Shown here: positions 7,883 to 15,844 of the stretch, in pieces
Numbering within the stretch: the first letter of the stretch is position 1
Layout of the letters: every line of letters begins with the position of its first letter
DNA from: Eubacterium coprostanoligenes
Lineage (GTDB): Bacteria > Bacillota > Clostridia > Oscillospirales > Acutalibacteraceae
Reading direction: 5' to 3'
NCBI RefSeq assembly: GCF_900167205.1
Contig: NZ_FUWW01000017.1
Location: 1 to 41,710 of the forward strand
Length of the DNA stretch: 41,710 bases
Translations under genes and position numbers: made by a program
The notes under the pieces: generated by a model
Databases searched by the model: none
What the model was told of the DNA's origin: nothing
Seen by the model: the letters and a program-made list of their open reading frames with translations, nothing else

Positions 7883-10800
7883 TTACCATTCGCTCTTGGT
7901 GTAAGAACGGATGATGTTTGTTATGATGTTATCTCGCTTAAAGCCTTTGCCCTTGCCGCCTTTGACTTGGTCTTGAATTTTGCCGGCTCTGATTGTGATA
8001 AAGTCGGCTTTGTCAATGATTTTGTCAATCGGTGGAATTTCACCAAAGTTGTATTTTTCATCAACTTTGTCAATTAATTCTGTTGCAAGGTATGTGTTTG
8101 AGAATTTTTTGATTCCTGTCATCGCAAGGATAACAACCTTGTTGTTTTCAGGCATTGTAACGGTTTTGCAACCTCTCACATCAATTTCGTAAAGATAGAA
8201 ATATGCCTTGCCGTTGGCAATGTTACCCTCCGGATGGTGCGTGTGGGTGAATTCTATAGCAATTGGCTGATGTGTGATTTTTGCCGTCTGTCCAAGTCCT
8301 GCCATATCCCATCTGCCAATCGGTTCGCTCATCGGGTAAATCGTCATATGGCGCTCTTTGTTATCTGCCATAATAACAATATCCTGCTTGCCGAACACCG
8401 AACCTGCAATCATATACAACTTTGTAATGCCTTTAGGGAGTTCGATTTCCTGCTCTCTCGGAATATAAATATTCTTGTTCATATCCACATTCGGCATTTT
8501 GAATGTAATGCCGTGAACTGTGAGATTGCTCGGAATAAGCTCATTCGGAAGGCTCATACCACTGCCTTGCATAATGCAGTTGACCTTGTATTCGTCTGCC
8601 GTGATACCTGTTGAATTGTATTCAAGGTCAAGCTTTTTGTAATTTTCTTTCGCCTTGTTTCTTTCATTTGCAAGTTTCAACTTGAATGTCTTAACTTCAA
8701 ACGGCTTTAGGTCAAATACCAAAGCACCGTCTTTGATTTCGGCATCCTTGATGTATTCTTCGCTTGCATAGGTTTCACAGGCTTCTGTGATGTCGCAGTA
8801 GAATTTGATTCCTGCACCCTTGTGCTCTTTGCCGATTCCCTCGTTGATTCTTACAACAATGCTGTCATCATCAATTGCTTGCTTAACAGCTCTGACAATC
8901 ACGCTGTCCGAGGTTGTGCTCATAAGACTGAAGCTGTCGCCGAGTGCACCTTCTCGTCTTGATGATGTTGTAAATGCAACCAATTTTTGATTGAAGCATT
9001 GTGCTTCAATTTGAGTTGTGGCACCGATTTCACCCTTGTGGCTGAAAATGCCGAAAGAGAATTTGTTTCTGCCGATGTCCTGCAAATCCTGACGGGCGTC
9101 TTTTGTAAATGCACCTGCCGGGGTGTGAATACAGGTTAAACGGAGCGTGTAGTCGTTTGGCTTGTCCCATCCGTATTTGCAGTCGGAGAAAATGCTCACG
9201 CCGTATCTGCCAAAACGGTCGGTAATGTCTGCCCATTTCTGTGCAGGCACTTCGTATAAATTATCTTTATTGTTGCCTCGTTTGATGTAACCCAAGCCGA
9301 GGTCGTAGCTTGCTTCTTCGTTTGAACAGGTAACAGGGAACTGTGCCTTGAGAAGCGTTCTTCTGCTTTGCCAGTCAATGTTGTTGTCAACACGGATTGT
9401 GTCTGCATATGCGTCAATGCTGACAATCTGCTCAATTTTGCTGTATTCAGCCTCTCGTGTAACCTTGATTGCAATTCTTGCCGGCCCGTTTTCAATCAGC
9501 TCAAAGGTAGGCGTGTTGGCATAGCAATACGGCTCTGCGTCAATGTCCTCTTTCCTCATTTCCCACGATGGATAATTAAGTTCGCCCAAATCGTGCAAAA
9601 GTGCCAATTTGATAGGTGAGGTGAGAAGTTGAACCTTTAATTTTTTATCTACAATAGAACCTATGTCACCGTTCTTGTTGAACATAAGTTTGTACTTGTC
9701 GTTTTCAAGCGTGTGTTCGGTAGCCTTGAGGTCGGATGTGAGTTTGCACTTTTCGTCAGAACCCTGTGCGTCATAAACCTTGTAGCCCACACTGCCGACA
9801 TTTGCAAGGAAAACAATGTCAAATTCCTTGCCTGTTTTCTTTATAATTTGGCTCGGAATCTCCTTGCCGTTTTTGTCAAATACCTTAACATATTTTGCAT
9901 TTCTGTTCAGCTTGATATGTGCCTCAACAGCGCCTTTACGCTTGGTTGCAACCGGATTGTTGACTATTATCGCACATTCTTTGCACCAAGATGTGTCAAG
10001 CTCGTTTGCAATCGCACCGACAGCCCCCTCGTATTCTGTTTGAAATTGATTGAGTGAAACAAAGTAATCGTTCCAGCTGTCGTTGTATTGAAGCATTGTT
10101 GATGTTCCCGGCAAATCATCGTGGAATTGATGCTGAATAACACGCTTCCAAGCCTTGTCTATAATGCTCTTTGGATATTTGTATGATGTCAAAAGACTTG
10201 CTGCAACAGCCGATTTTTCGCAGTTGTCCGCAAGGTTTTCGTTTTGTGCATTGAGCCTTTTGCTCATGGCTCTTGATGTATAACCGCCTGCACCGTGACT
10301 GCGCATGACAAGTTCGTTGTTCCATACCGGCAAGCCGTCTTTTTGGCCTTGTGTCAGCTTGTCCATTTCAACAAAGATTTCGTCAGACGAAGCAGAATAA
10401 ACGCTTGTGCCGTTATTCTCATTGTTTGCTTCAACGCTGTTGTTGACTGCCTTTGCACTTTCGTTATCGGGTGCACCGCCCCAATCGCCTGTGCCATAGT
10501 AGTTCATTGTCCACGGCAAATCGTGGTTTATGCCGTTTTGCGCAAGTTTGTTGATGATTTGCAAATCACCTCGTACATCATCGCTGAACTTGTATCTGTA
10601 CGAAAGGGGATTGAGTGACGCAAAGATTTTGTCACCGTTGACACCCTGCCAAACGCCGATGTCAAACGGCAATTCGTATGCACCGCCCCATCCTAATTTT
10701 TGAGAAGAAACACCGAGCAAATTTGAGTGCCTTGCCACACTTGGAAGTGCATAGCCAAAGCCGAAGCAATCAGGCAAAAATACATCCTTTGATGTTTTGC

Positions 10801-11146
10801 CGAATTTTTCCTTAAAGTAGTGGTTACCATAGAGAAAATTGCGGAAAAGTGCCTCCGGTGACGGAATGTTAACATCTCCGTTTTCATACGCAGAACCGCT
10901 GACGCACCATCTGTCATCGGCAATGTATTCCTTGATTTTTTCAAATGCCTCGGGATAGTATTCTTCAATTAACTCATATCTAAAACTACCCTCAAAGTTA
11001 AAACGATAGTGAGGATATTTTTCTATAAGTTCAAAATTTTTCTCAAAGGTGTCGGGTATGTATTCTTCAATGGTCTTTGGCAACTCCCATCTCCACACGG
11101 TGTCAAGGTGAGCTGTCGCAACTGCAAAAATCTTGTTTTCAGCCAT
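7883..11146 (-). CDS. GH38 alpha-mannosidase
   Basis: The 1087-residue protein starts almost directly with the GH38 catalytic domain. The zinc-binding HLDTVWRW (His13, Asp15) is followed by FLPDCFGFGYALP, whose Asp126 is the expected catalytic nucleophile. A third conserved region, RSHGAGGYTSRAMSKRLN, lies near residues 285-300. The C-terminal half is a large beta-rich domain typical of long bacterial GH38 enzymes. No signal peptide is visible, so the enzyme is expected to be cytosolic, trimming alpha-mannosides from imported oligosaccharides. It starts 20 bases after the 73-residue ORF and shares its direction with the glycerate kinase, suggesting one operon. The ribosome binding site is weak (GAGAT), consistent with translational coupling. 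Linkage specificity cannot be told from sequence. Confidence 0.93.
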   Translation of the reverse strand: MAENKIFAVATAHLDTVWRWELPKTIEEYIPDTFEKNFELIEKYPHYRFNFEGSFRYELIEEYYPEAFEKIKEYIADDRWCVSGSAYENGDVNIPSPEALFRNFLYGNHYFKEKFGKTSKDVFLPDCFGFGYALPSVARHSNLLGVSSQKLGWGGAYELPFDIGVWQGVNGDKIFASLNPLSYRYKFSDDVRGDLQIINKLAQNGINHDLPWTMNYYGTGDWGGAPDNESAKAVNNSVEANNENNGTSVYSASSDEIFVEMDKLTQGQKDGLPVWNNELVMRSHGAGGYTSRAMSKRLNAQNENLADNCEKSAVAASLLTSYKYPKSIIDKAWKRVIQHQFHDDLPGTSTMLQYNDSWNDYFVSLNQFQTEYEGAVGAIANELDTSWCKECAIIVNNPVATKRKGAVEAHIKLNRNAKYVKVFDKNGKEIPSQIIKKTGKEFDIVFLANVGSVGYKVYDAQGSDEKCKLTSDLKATEHTLENDKYKLMFNKNGDIGSIVDKKLKVQLLTSPIKLALLHDLGELNYPSWEMRKEDIDAEPYCYANTPTFELIENGPARIAIKVTREAEYSKIEQIVSIDAYADTIRVDNNIDWQSRRTLLKAQFPVTCSNEEASYDLGLGYIKRGNNKDNLYEVPAQKWADITDRFGRYGVSIFSDCKYGWDKPNDYTLRLTCIHTPAGAFTKDARQDLQDIGRNKFSFGIFSHKGEIGATTQIEAQCFNQKLVAFTTSSRREGALGDSFSLMSTTSDSVIVRAVKQAIDDDSIVVRINEGIGKEHKGAGIKFYCDITEACETYASEEYIKDAEIKDGALVFDLKPFEVKTFKLKLANERNKAKENYKKLDLEYNSTGITADEYKVNCIMQGSGMSLPNELIPSNLTVHGITFKMPNVDMNKNIYIPREQEIELPKGITKLYMIAGSVFGKQDIVIMADNKERHMTIYPMSEPIGRWDMAGLGQTAKITHQPIAIEFTHTHHPEGNIANGKAYFYLYEIDVRGCKTVTMPENNKVVILAMTGIKKFSNTYLATELIDKVDEKYNFGEIPPIDKIIDKADFITIRAGKIQDQVKGGKGKGFKRDNIITNIIRSYTKSEW

Positions 11147-11166
11147 GATGTATCTCGATTCGTTAA

Positions 11167-11388
11167 TTACTGTACTTCGATGATTTCGTATTCAAAATCG
11201 TATTCTTCCTGCAAAGCCTTAACCTTTGCTTCGTTGTCCTCGATGAAAGACGGAGTGCGAACGCTCTTGCCGTCAACAGAGTAATCCTTTACGATTTGGT
11301 TGAGCTTTTCCCAAGCTTCAGCCTCAAGTGGATAATTGTCAGGGAATTTGATTTGGAATTCTCTGTGCTTTGGAATTATTACCTTCAT
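11167..11388 (-). CDS. Unknown 73-residue protein in the mannosidase operon
   Basis: A small acidic, soluble protein starting MKVIIPKHREFQIKFP and ending YEFEIIEVQ-like (YDFEYEIIEVQ). It has an excellent ribosome binding site (AAGGAG, 6 bases before ATG) and lies 20 bases upstream of the GH38 gene in the same direction. No Cys, membrane segment, signal peptide or known motif is visible. I do not recognise a family. The predicted pattern is short beta strands at both ends with a helical middle (AEAWEKLNQIVKDY). Its good translation signals and tight spacing argue that it is real. Confidence 0.7.
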   Translation of the reverse strand: MKVIIPKHREFQIKFPDNYPLEAEAWEKLNQIVKDYSVDGKSVRTPSFIEDNEAKVKALQEEYDFEYEIIEVQ

Positions 11389-11433
11389 AGTTATTCTCCT
11401 TAAATATCTTAATTTAGTTATAATATTATATAA

Positions 11434-12504
11434 TTATTTGAGTATGATTTCAAGATTATTTTCTACTTTTTTAGCAAGCACTTCGGCAGGGTGGGCGAGC
11501 GCTTCCTCAAGCGTGGTGTTTTCGTCAACAAGGGTGAGCAATAAGTCGCCGATTTTTACATCGTCTGCACTTCCGCTGATTACAACACATTTCTTGCCGT
11601 GCTTTTTGCATAATTCGCTGATTTTGTACGGCAATTTGCCCATCAGAGTTTGCTCGTCGGTTTTGCCCTCACCGCTTATCACAATGTCAGCGTTTGCAAT
11701 TTTTTCTTCAAGGTTGCTGTATTCGCTCAAAATGTCAAAGCCGGATTTAATTTTTCCGCCGAAAACAGAATATAAACCGCCACAGATTCCGCCCGCAGCG
11801 CCTGCACCCTTGACCTTGCTTACATCGGTTTTGAAAAATGCGTTGAGCCTTTGAAGTCCTGCGTCAAGTTCTTCCACATCGGTTTTTCGTGCACCTTTTT
11901 GCGGAGCAAAAACATATGCCGCACCTTTTTTGCCGTAAAATTCGTTTTCAACATCACACGCAAATGTAAAGTTAATGTCCTTTACTTTGTCTTTTGTGCT
12001 TATGCCGAAGATATAATTCATATCGTTGCTTTTCGGCATTTTCATAATGTTTTGATTTTCGTTATACAGCCTTACACCGAGGGCGGAAAGTGCACCGATA
12101 CCGCCATCGCAACAACCTGTTCCGCCAAGTCCGAGAATGATGTTGTTGTAGCCGTTTTCAATTGCAAAATGGATAAGTTCGCCTGTTCCGTAGCTTGTGC
12201 TTTGCATAACATTTTTGCGTTGTTGCAGTCCGCTTGCAACAGCACATTCAACCACAGCGGTTTTGTCAAAAACAGTTATGTATCCGTCAATTTCTTTGCC
12301 GTAAATATCGTGACATTTTGTGTAAAGTCTTTTGCCATTACAAATGTTCTCCATAGCGTCAGAAAAGCCTTCACCGCCGTCTGCAAATGGCAAGGTAATA
12401 ACTTTACAGTCTGATGATTTTTCAATCACGGATTTAATTGTTTCGGCAACTTCAACGGAGGTCAAAGTGCCTTTGTATGAGTCGGGAACAATCAAAATAT
12501 TCAT
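11434..12504 (-). CDS. glxK: Glycerate kinase (GlxK/GarK family)
   Basis: A 356-residue protein of the bacterial glycerate kinase family, which phosphorylates D-glycerate to a phosphoglycerate. Family hallmarks are the N-terminus MNILIVPDSYKGTLTS, LPFADGGEGFSDAM (about 45-58), VVECAVASGLQ, GLGGTGCCDGGIGAL, GAGAAGGICGG and the C-terminal DIVISGEGKTDEQTL. Length is slightly below the usual 370-380. The ATG at 12504 is preferred because GAGG lies 8 bases upstream; the ATG at 12510 is only 2-3 bases from it, and the frame extends further up to 12555 without a site. It is the promoter-proximal gene of a probable operon with the 73-residue protein and GH38. A metabolic link to mannoside breakdown is not obvious. 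Confidence 0.92.
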   Translation of the reverse strand: MNILIVPDSYKGTLTSVEVAETIKSVIEKSSDCKVITLPFADGGEGFSDAMENICNGKRLYTKCHDIYGKEIDGYITVFDKTAVVECAVASGLQQRKNVMQSTSYGTGELIHFAIENGYNNIILGLGGTGCCDGGIGALSALGVRLYNENQNIMKMPKSNDMNYIFGISTKDKVKDINFTFACDVENEFYGKKGAAYVFAPQKGARKTDVEELDAGLQRLNAFFKTDVSKVKGAGAAGGICGGLYSVFGGKIKSGFDILSEYSNLEEKIANADIVISGEGKTDEQTLMGKLPYKISELCKKHGKKCVVISGSADDVKIGDLLLTLVDENTTLEEALAHPAEVLAKKVENNLEIILK

Positions 12505-12535
12505 ATTCATTACCTCGGAAATATTGTATAATGTA

Positions 12536-12564
12536 ATTCTATCATACTTCATCAAATTTGTAAA
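12536..12564 (-). promoter_or_regulatory. Probable promoter of the glycerate kinase operon
   Basis: Read on the minus strand, TTTACA (12564-12559) and TAGAAT (12541-12536) are 17 bases apart, placing the transcript start about 25 bases before the start codon at 12504. Confidence 0.55.
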
Positions 12565-12668
12565 TTATACATAATTAGTCAATTTATGTTGCTTTTTGTG
12601 AGAAATTACATATTTTTGTTTTGTTTTTAGTCAAAATTACGGAATTGAAAATTTTTTTTTAAATTTTC

Positions 12669-12697
12669 TTGACAATAAAAAATCAATGTTGTACTAT
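12669..12697 (+). promoter_or_regulatory. Strong promoter of the unassigned structured RNA
   Basis: TTGACA (12669-12674) and TACTAT (12692-12697) with a 17-base spacer; the predicted start is near 12704, just before the first hairpin. Confidence 0.75.
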
Positions 12698-12703
12698 ATA
12701 TGT

Positions 12704-12845
12704 AACCACTATTGGTGGTGGGCGTGATGGTAATAGCGCCCGGTGTTGTGTCTTTCAGCAACTTCACAACACATGAGATTGTTTTATTAAACAGCGAAGA
12801 TGGGTAGTTTAAGAGGACACTTAGGCTACCCGTTCTTTGTTTTTT
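12704..12845 (+). ncRNA. Unassigned structured small RNA, about 140 nt
   Basis: Between a consensus promoter and a terminator lies a transcript that folds into four consecutive hairpins: ACCAC/GTGGT (12705-12709/12715-12719), GGGCG/CGCCC (12720-12724/12737-12741), an 8-bp GTGTTGTG/CACAACAC stem (12743-12750/12765-12772) and the terminator (12802-12831). No long protein-coding frame is present. I do not recognise a tmRNA, SRP RNA, RNase P, T-box or common riboswitch signature, and no gene follows directly to be controlled. A short frame starting ATG at 12727 (26 codons, MVIAPGVVSFS..., stop inside the terminator stem) is the alternative reading, and a GGTGGTG lies upstream of it. A 6S-like or other regulatory RNA is possible but not shown. 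Confidence 0.55.
12802..12831 (+). terminator. Intrinsic terminator of the small RNA
   Basis: GGGTAG (12802-12807) pairs with CTACCC (12826-12831), extended by TAAG/CTTA inside, and is followed by GTTCTTTGTTTTTT. Confidence 0.8.
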
Positions 12846-12847
12846 AT

Positions 12848-12876
12848 GCACTTTTTTATTCTTTTTCAAAAAGTGC
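12848..12876. terminator. Second hairpin after the small RNA
   Basis: GCACTTTTT (12848-12856) and AAAAAGTGC (12868-12876) form a 9-bp stem with an 11-base loop. It lies between the small-RNA terminator and the tRNA promoter and may be a back-up terminator. Confidence 0.45.
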
Positions 12877-12886
12877 AAAAAACCTC

Positions 12887-12914
12887 TTGACATTCGCAGA
12901 TTATCTGCTATAAT
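12887..12914 (+). promoter_or_regulatory. Promoter of the initiator tRNA gene
   Basis: TTGACA (12887-12892), a 16-base spacer and an extended -10 TGCTATAAT (TATAAT at 12909-12914), about 41 bases before the tRNA. Confidence 0.85.
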
Positions 12915-12954
12915 ATTAGTACGCATTGAGGCAATGCAGTGCACAACTAAATAT

Positions 12955-13030
<76 letters not shown>

Positions 13031-13036
13031 CAAAAT

Positions 13037-13066
13037 GAGGTCTTTCAAATAAATTTGAAAGACCTC
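13037..13066 (+). terminator. tRNA terminator hairpin
   Basis: A perfect inverted repeat, GAGGTCTTTCAAAT (13037-13050) and ATTTGAAAGACCTC (13053-13066), starts 6 bases after the tRNA. The following T-run is weak (TAAAACTTTT). Confidence 0.7.
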
Positions 13067-13214
13067 TAAAACTTTTAAAGTACTTTGATTTACGAAAAAT
13101 TAAGGCTGTTGAAAATTTTTAATTATTGCAAAATTTTTTTGATAGTTAAAAATTAGTTACATTGTATTAAATATGTGTTGTATTTATATGAAAATAAAAT
13201 CACCTAATAGTTTT

Positions 13215-13240
13215 AGGCAGTTAGAATTTCCTAACCGCCT
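13215..13240. other. Hairpin in a gene-free stretch upstream of the DUF4091 gene
   Basis: AGGCAGTTAG (13215-13224) faces CTAACCGCCT (13231-13240) with one mismatch and is followed by TTATTGCTTTAAT. It may be a terminator. The rest of 13067-13296 is AT-rich, with no supportable gene. Confidence 0.4.
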
Positions 13241-13296
13241 GTTATTGCTTTAATAATTCGGATTTTTAATTTTGTATATTTGTAATCGACTATGAC

Positions 13297-13325
13297 TTTA
13301 CATAAACCTGATTTTCTTATATAAT
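13297..13325 (+). promoter_or_regulatory. Promoter of the DUF4091 glycosidase gene
   Basis: TTTACA (13297-13302), a 17-base spacer, TATAAT (13320-13325); the start codon follows at 13360. Confidence 0.65.
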
Positions 13326-13359
13326 ATACAAAATGTACAATTTTAATTGGGGTGTTAAA

Positions 13360-15000
13360 ATGATTAGTGATGTCAAAGCGGTTTCATCTCTTGAAAAGGT
13401 GTTTGTTGATTCGTCAATAGATAACCTTGTGGAATTGAAGCAGTTTTCAATGCTGAAAAATGAAAAGAAGTCGTTTCAGATTGCGTTCAAAGCAACAAAA
13501 AATGAGCGTGTTGCAATAAGCGTTGAGTCGCCGATTGATGACTTTTTGAATGTTTCGGTTGTTAAAAATATTCAAAGCGATTTTCCGGTAATGAAAAACG
13601 CAGATGATTATTACATTAAAAAAGAAGCAGGCATGTATCCTGATTTGCTTTATCCCGTTGATGGCTGTTCCACTTTTGAAACAGACGGTGCTTATGCGTT
13701 TTGGATTGAGATTTCACCTGCAAAGGATGATGTTTTGCCTGTAGGTGAACATAAGATTTCAATCACATTGAAAACCGATGATGCAGAATGTAAGTCCGAA
13801 GTGTCGGTTGAAGTTATAGACGCGCTTTTGCCAAAGCAGAGCTTGATTTATACTAACTGGATTCACACAGACTGTTTGATGACTTATTACAATTTTGAAG
13901 CGTTCTCCGATGAATATTGGGAGACACTTCGCAATTATCTCACCAAAGCATCGGATTATGGAATGAACTGTGTTTTAACTCCTGTTTTCACCCCGCCTTT
14001 GGATACTGAAATCGGCAAGGAGCGACCGACCGTTCAGCTTGTTAAGGTGTTCAAGCAGGGCGAAAATAAGTATGCTTTCGACCTTTCTTTGCTTAAAAAG
14101 TGGATAGATATTTCAAAGGAATGCGGAATTGAATATTTTGAAATTTCGCATTTGTTCACACAGTGGGGAGCAAAGCACGCACCAAAAATTATGGCAGAGG
14201 AAAACGGCAAGGAAGTAAAGATTTTCGGCTGGGAAACAAGGGCTTCGTCAAATAAATACAAGCAGTTTTTGAGCCAATTTGCAACAGCACTCAAAGGCTT
14301 TTTGAAAGAGGAAAAACTTGAAAAAAATGTGTTTATCCACATTTCGGATGAGCCGCCGTTCGGCTACCTTTTGTCATACAAAAAGGCAAGTAAAATTACA
14401 TATGACCTTTTTGGCGATTATAAAATTATGGACGCTATGTCATCTTATCCTCTTGCCAAGATTTGCAATATTCGTTATCCGATTCCTGCAACCGATTTCA
14501 TCAATAATTTCATCGGTAAGTTTGATGACCTTTGGACTTATTATTGCAGTGCGCAGGCTCGCAAAAATGTTTCAAACAGATTTTTCTCAAACGCTTCCGT
14601 AAGAAACAGAATTATCGGTTATCAGCTTTATAAGTATGATATAAAGGGATTTCTCCATTGGGGATATAATTTCTACTACACCCGACTTTCAAAGAAAGCT
14701 ATTGACCCGTACAAAATCACAGATGCCGGCAAGGCTTTTGCTTCGGGCGATTCATTTGTTGTGTATCCGGGTGAAAATTTGAAACCTCTTAATTCACTTC
14801 GATTGAATGTCTTTTATGACGGCTTGCAGGATATGCGTGCTCTTCAGCTTTTGGAAGAAAAAATCGGCAAGGACGCTGTTGTAAAACTTATGGAAAACGG
14901 CACAGACGAACCTATCACTTTTTCCGAATATCCTCACAATGCTTCGTGGCTTCTTGAAAATCGAGAGATGATAAATCAAGAAATCAAAAAGTATGTCTGA
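13360..15000 (+). CDS. DUF4091 / GH123-like glycoside hydrolase
   Basis: A 546-residue cytosolic-looking protein. The N-terminal 150 residues are beta-rich. A TIM-barrel-like region follows, containing TNWIHTDCLMTYYNFEAFSD and the Asp-Glu pair in HISDEPP (Asp330, Glu331). The C-terminal part has GFLHWGYNFYY and RLNVFYDGLQDMRALQLLE, which are strongly characteristic of DUF4091 proteins. GH123 enzymes (beta-N-acetylgalactosaminidases) share this fold and an adjacent Asp-Glu catalytic pair, so an exo-hexosaminidase-type activity is plausible, but substrate is inference. The start at 13360 has GGGGTG 5 bases upstream; an in-frame ATG at 13333 lacks a site. No signal peptide is seen. The stop at 15000 is followed within 5 bases by an isolated end of the repeat family described below. 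Confidence 0.82.
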   Translation: MISDVKAVSSLEKVFVDSSIDNLVELKQFSMLKNEKKSFQIAFKATKNERVAISVESPIDDFLNVSVVKNIQSDFPVMKNADDYYIKKEAGMYPDLLYPVDGCSTFETDGAYAFWIEISPAKDDVLPVGEHKISITLKTDDAECKSEVSVEVIDALLPKQSLIYTNWIHTDCLMTYYNFEAFSDEYWETLRNYLTKASDYGMNCVLTPVFTPPLDTEIGKERPTVQLVKVFKQGENKYAFDLSLLKKWIDISKECGIEYFEISHLFTQWGAKHAPKIMAEENGKEVKIFGWETRASSNKYKQFLSQFATALKGFLKEEKLEKNVFIHISDEPPFGYLLSYKKASKITYDLFGDYKIMDAMSSYPLAKICNIRYPIPATDFINNFIGKFDDLWTYYCSAQARKNVSNRFFSNASVRNRIIGYQLYKYDIKGFLHWGYNFYYTRLSKKAIDPYKITDAGKAFASGDSFVVYPGENLKPLNSLRLNVFYDGLQDMRALQLLEEKIGKDAVVKLMENGTDEPITFSEYPHNASWLLENREMINQEIKKYV

Positions 15001-15005
15001 TTATA

Positions 15006-15040
15006 CAGACTGTCGATAAAATTCCTGAAACACGCCGAAT
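15006..15040 (-). repeat. Isolated end of the 0.3-kb MITE-like repeat
   Basis: CAGACTGTCGATAAA at 15006-15020 and AAACACGCC at 15028-15036 match, with the same spacing, the end of the copies at 29700-29715 (inverted) and 41331-41360. The other end and the internal hairpin are absent, so this is a remnant. It begins 5 bases after the stop codon of the DUF4091 gene. Confidence 0.75.
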
Positions 15041-15090
15041 TGTATAATTTGTATAAAAATTAAATAGAATAGTTTTCTGAATGTTCCCGA

Positions 15091-15122
15091 TTGTAAACCT
15101 GTTTTAAATTTTAAGTTGACAA
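15091..15122 (+). promoter_or_regulatory. Probable BirA (biotin repressor) operator
   Basis: TTGTAAAC (15091-15098), a 16-base spacer, and GTTGACAA (15115-15122) form an imperfect inverted repeat (7 of 8 positions) of the kind described for BirA boxes in biotin regulons. The right half-site covers the -35 hexamer of the bioY promoter, so binding would block transcription when biotin is plentiful. Confidence 0.75.
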
Positions 15123-15143
15123 TCGAGAATTGTGTGTTAAAAT
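15116..15143 (+). promoter_or_regulatory. bioY promoter
   Basis: TTGACA (15116-15121), a 16-base spacer and TAAAAT (15138-15143). The -35 is embedded in the BirA-like operator. Confidence 0.7.
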
Positions 15144-15192
15144 ATAAATCGATTTGGTGAAAGTCAAAAATAATATATCGAGGTATGTGACT

Positions 15193-15750
15193 ATGGCACA
15201 GACAGAAGTAAAAAAGAAAACTAATTCAAAAATAACCGATATGGTTTACATCGGTCTTTCTGCGGCAATTATTGCGGTTTGCTCGTGGATTTCAATTCCG
15301 CTCACAGTTCCGATTACATTGCAAACAATGGGCGTGGTGCTCATTTCAGGCTTGTTCGGTGCAAAAAGGGGAACACTCTCAACCCTCCTTTATATCCTCA
15401 TCGGTGCAATCGGTGTTCCTGTTTTTTCAGGATTTAAGAGCGGATTCGGCGTCCTTCTCGGTTCAACGGGCGGATACATAATCGGCTTTATTTTCACGGC
15501 ACTTATTGTTGGTACCGTTTCTGACAAAACAAACAAATTGTGGGCACTTATTTTGTCAATGGTTGTGGGTATTCTTGTTTGCTACGCCTTCGGTACAGCG
15601 TGGTTTGCCGTTGTTTACGCGAAGACAAATGAACCGGCTTCACTTGCAACAATTCTCGGCTGGTGCGTTATTCCGTTCTTAATTCCGGATGCGATAAAAA
15701 TTGCACTTGCCGCTGTTCTTACAAACAGACTGAAAAAATTTGTAAAATAA
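15193..15750 (+). CDS. bioY: Biotin transporter BioY (ECF S component)
   Basis: A 185-residue membrane protein with about six transmembrane helices and clear BioY signatures: LTVPITLQTMGVVL, LLYILIGAIGVPVFSGF and GSTGGYIIGFIF. BioY is the substrate-binding membrane subunit of the energy-coupling-factor biotin transporter and binds biotin in the membrane. No EcfA/EcfT genes are adjacent, so it would share a general ECF module encoded elsewhere or act alone. I chose the ATG at 15193 (GAGG 9 bases upstream); the frame could open earlier at a TTG at 15154 without a site. Regulation by BirA is indicated by the operator just upstream, which supports the biotin assignment independently. Confidence 0.95.
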   Translation: MAQTEVKKKTNSKITDMVYIGLSAAIIAVCSWISIPLTVPITLQTMGVVLISGLFGAKRGTLSTLLYILIGAIGVPVFSGFKSGFGVLLGSTGGYIIGFIFTALIVGTVSDKTNKLWALILSMVVGILVCYAFGTAWFAVVYAKTNEPASLATILGWCVIPFLIPDAIKIALAAVLTNRLKKFVK

Positions 15751-15763
15751 TATCTCTATACGG

Positions 15764-15792
15764 TTGTTTTTACTTCCGTGATTTGTTATAAT
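15764..15792 (+). promoter_or_regulatory. Promoter of the PurF-like gene
   Basis: TTGTTT (15764-15769), a 17-base spacer and TATAAT (15787-15792). The short leader contains a 5-bp hairpin CAGAG/CTCTG (15818-15832), just before the AAGG ribosome binding site. Confidence 0.6.
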
Positions 15793-15844
15793 ATTTGCGA
15801 CAAATTAGAGAGGAAAGCAGAGAACAACTCTGTAAGGTAAAACT

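Noticed and set aside
13086-13102. AAGGCTGTTGAAAA, similar to the left end of the repeat family
   Set aside because: Only about 10 bases match and the adjoining TTCTGAATTTCG block is missing, so chance similarity in AT-rich DNA is more likely.
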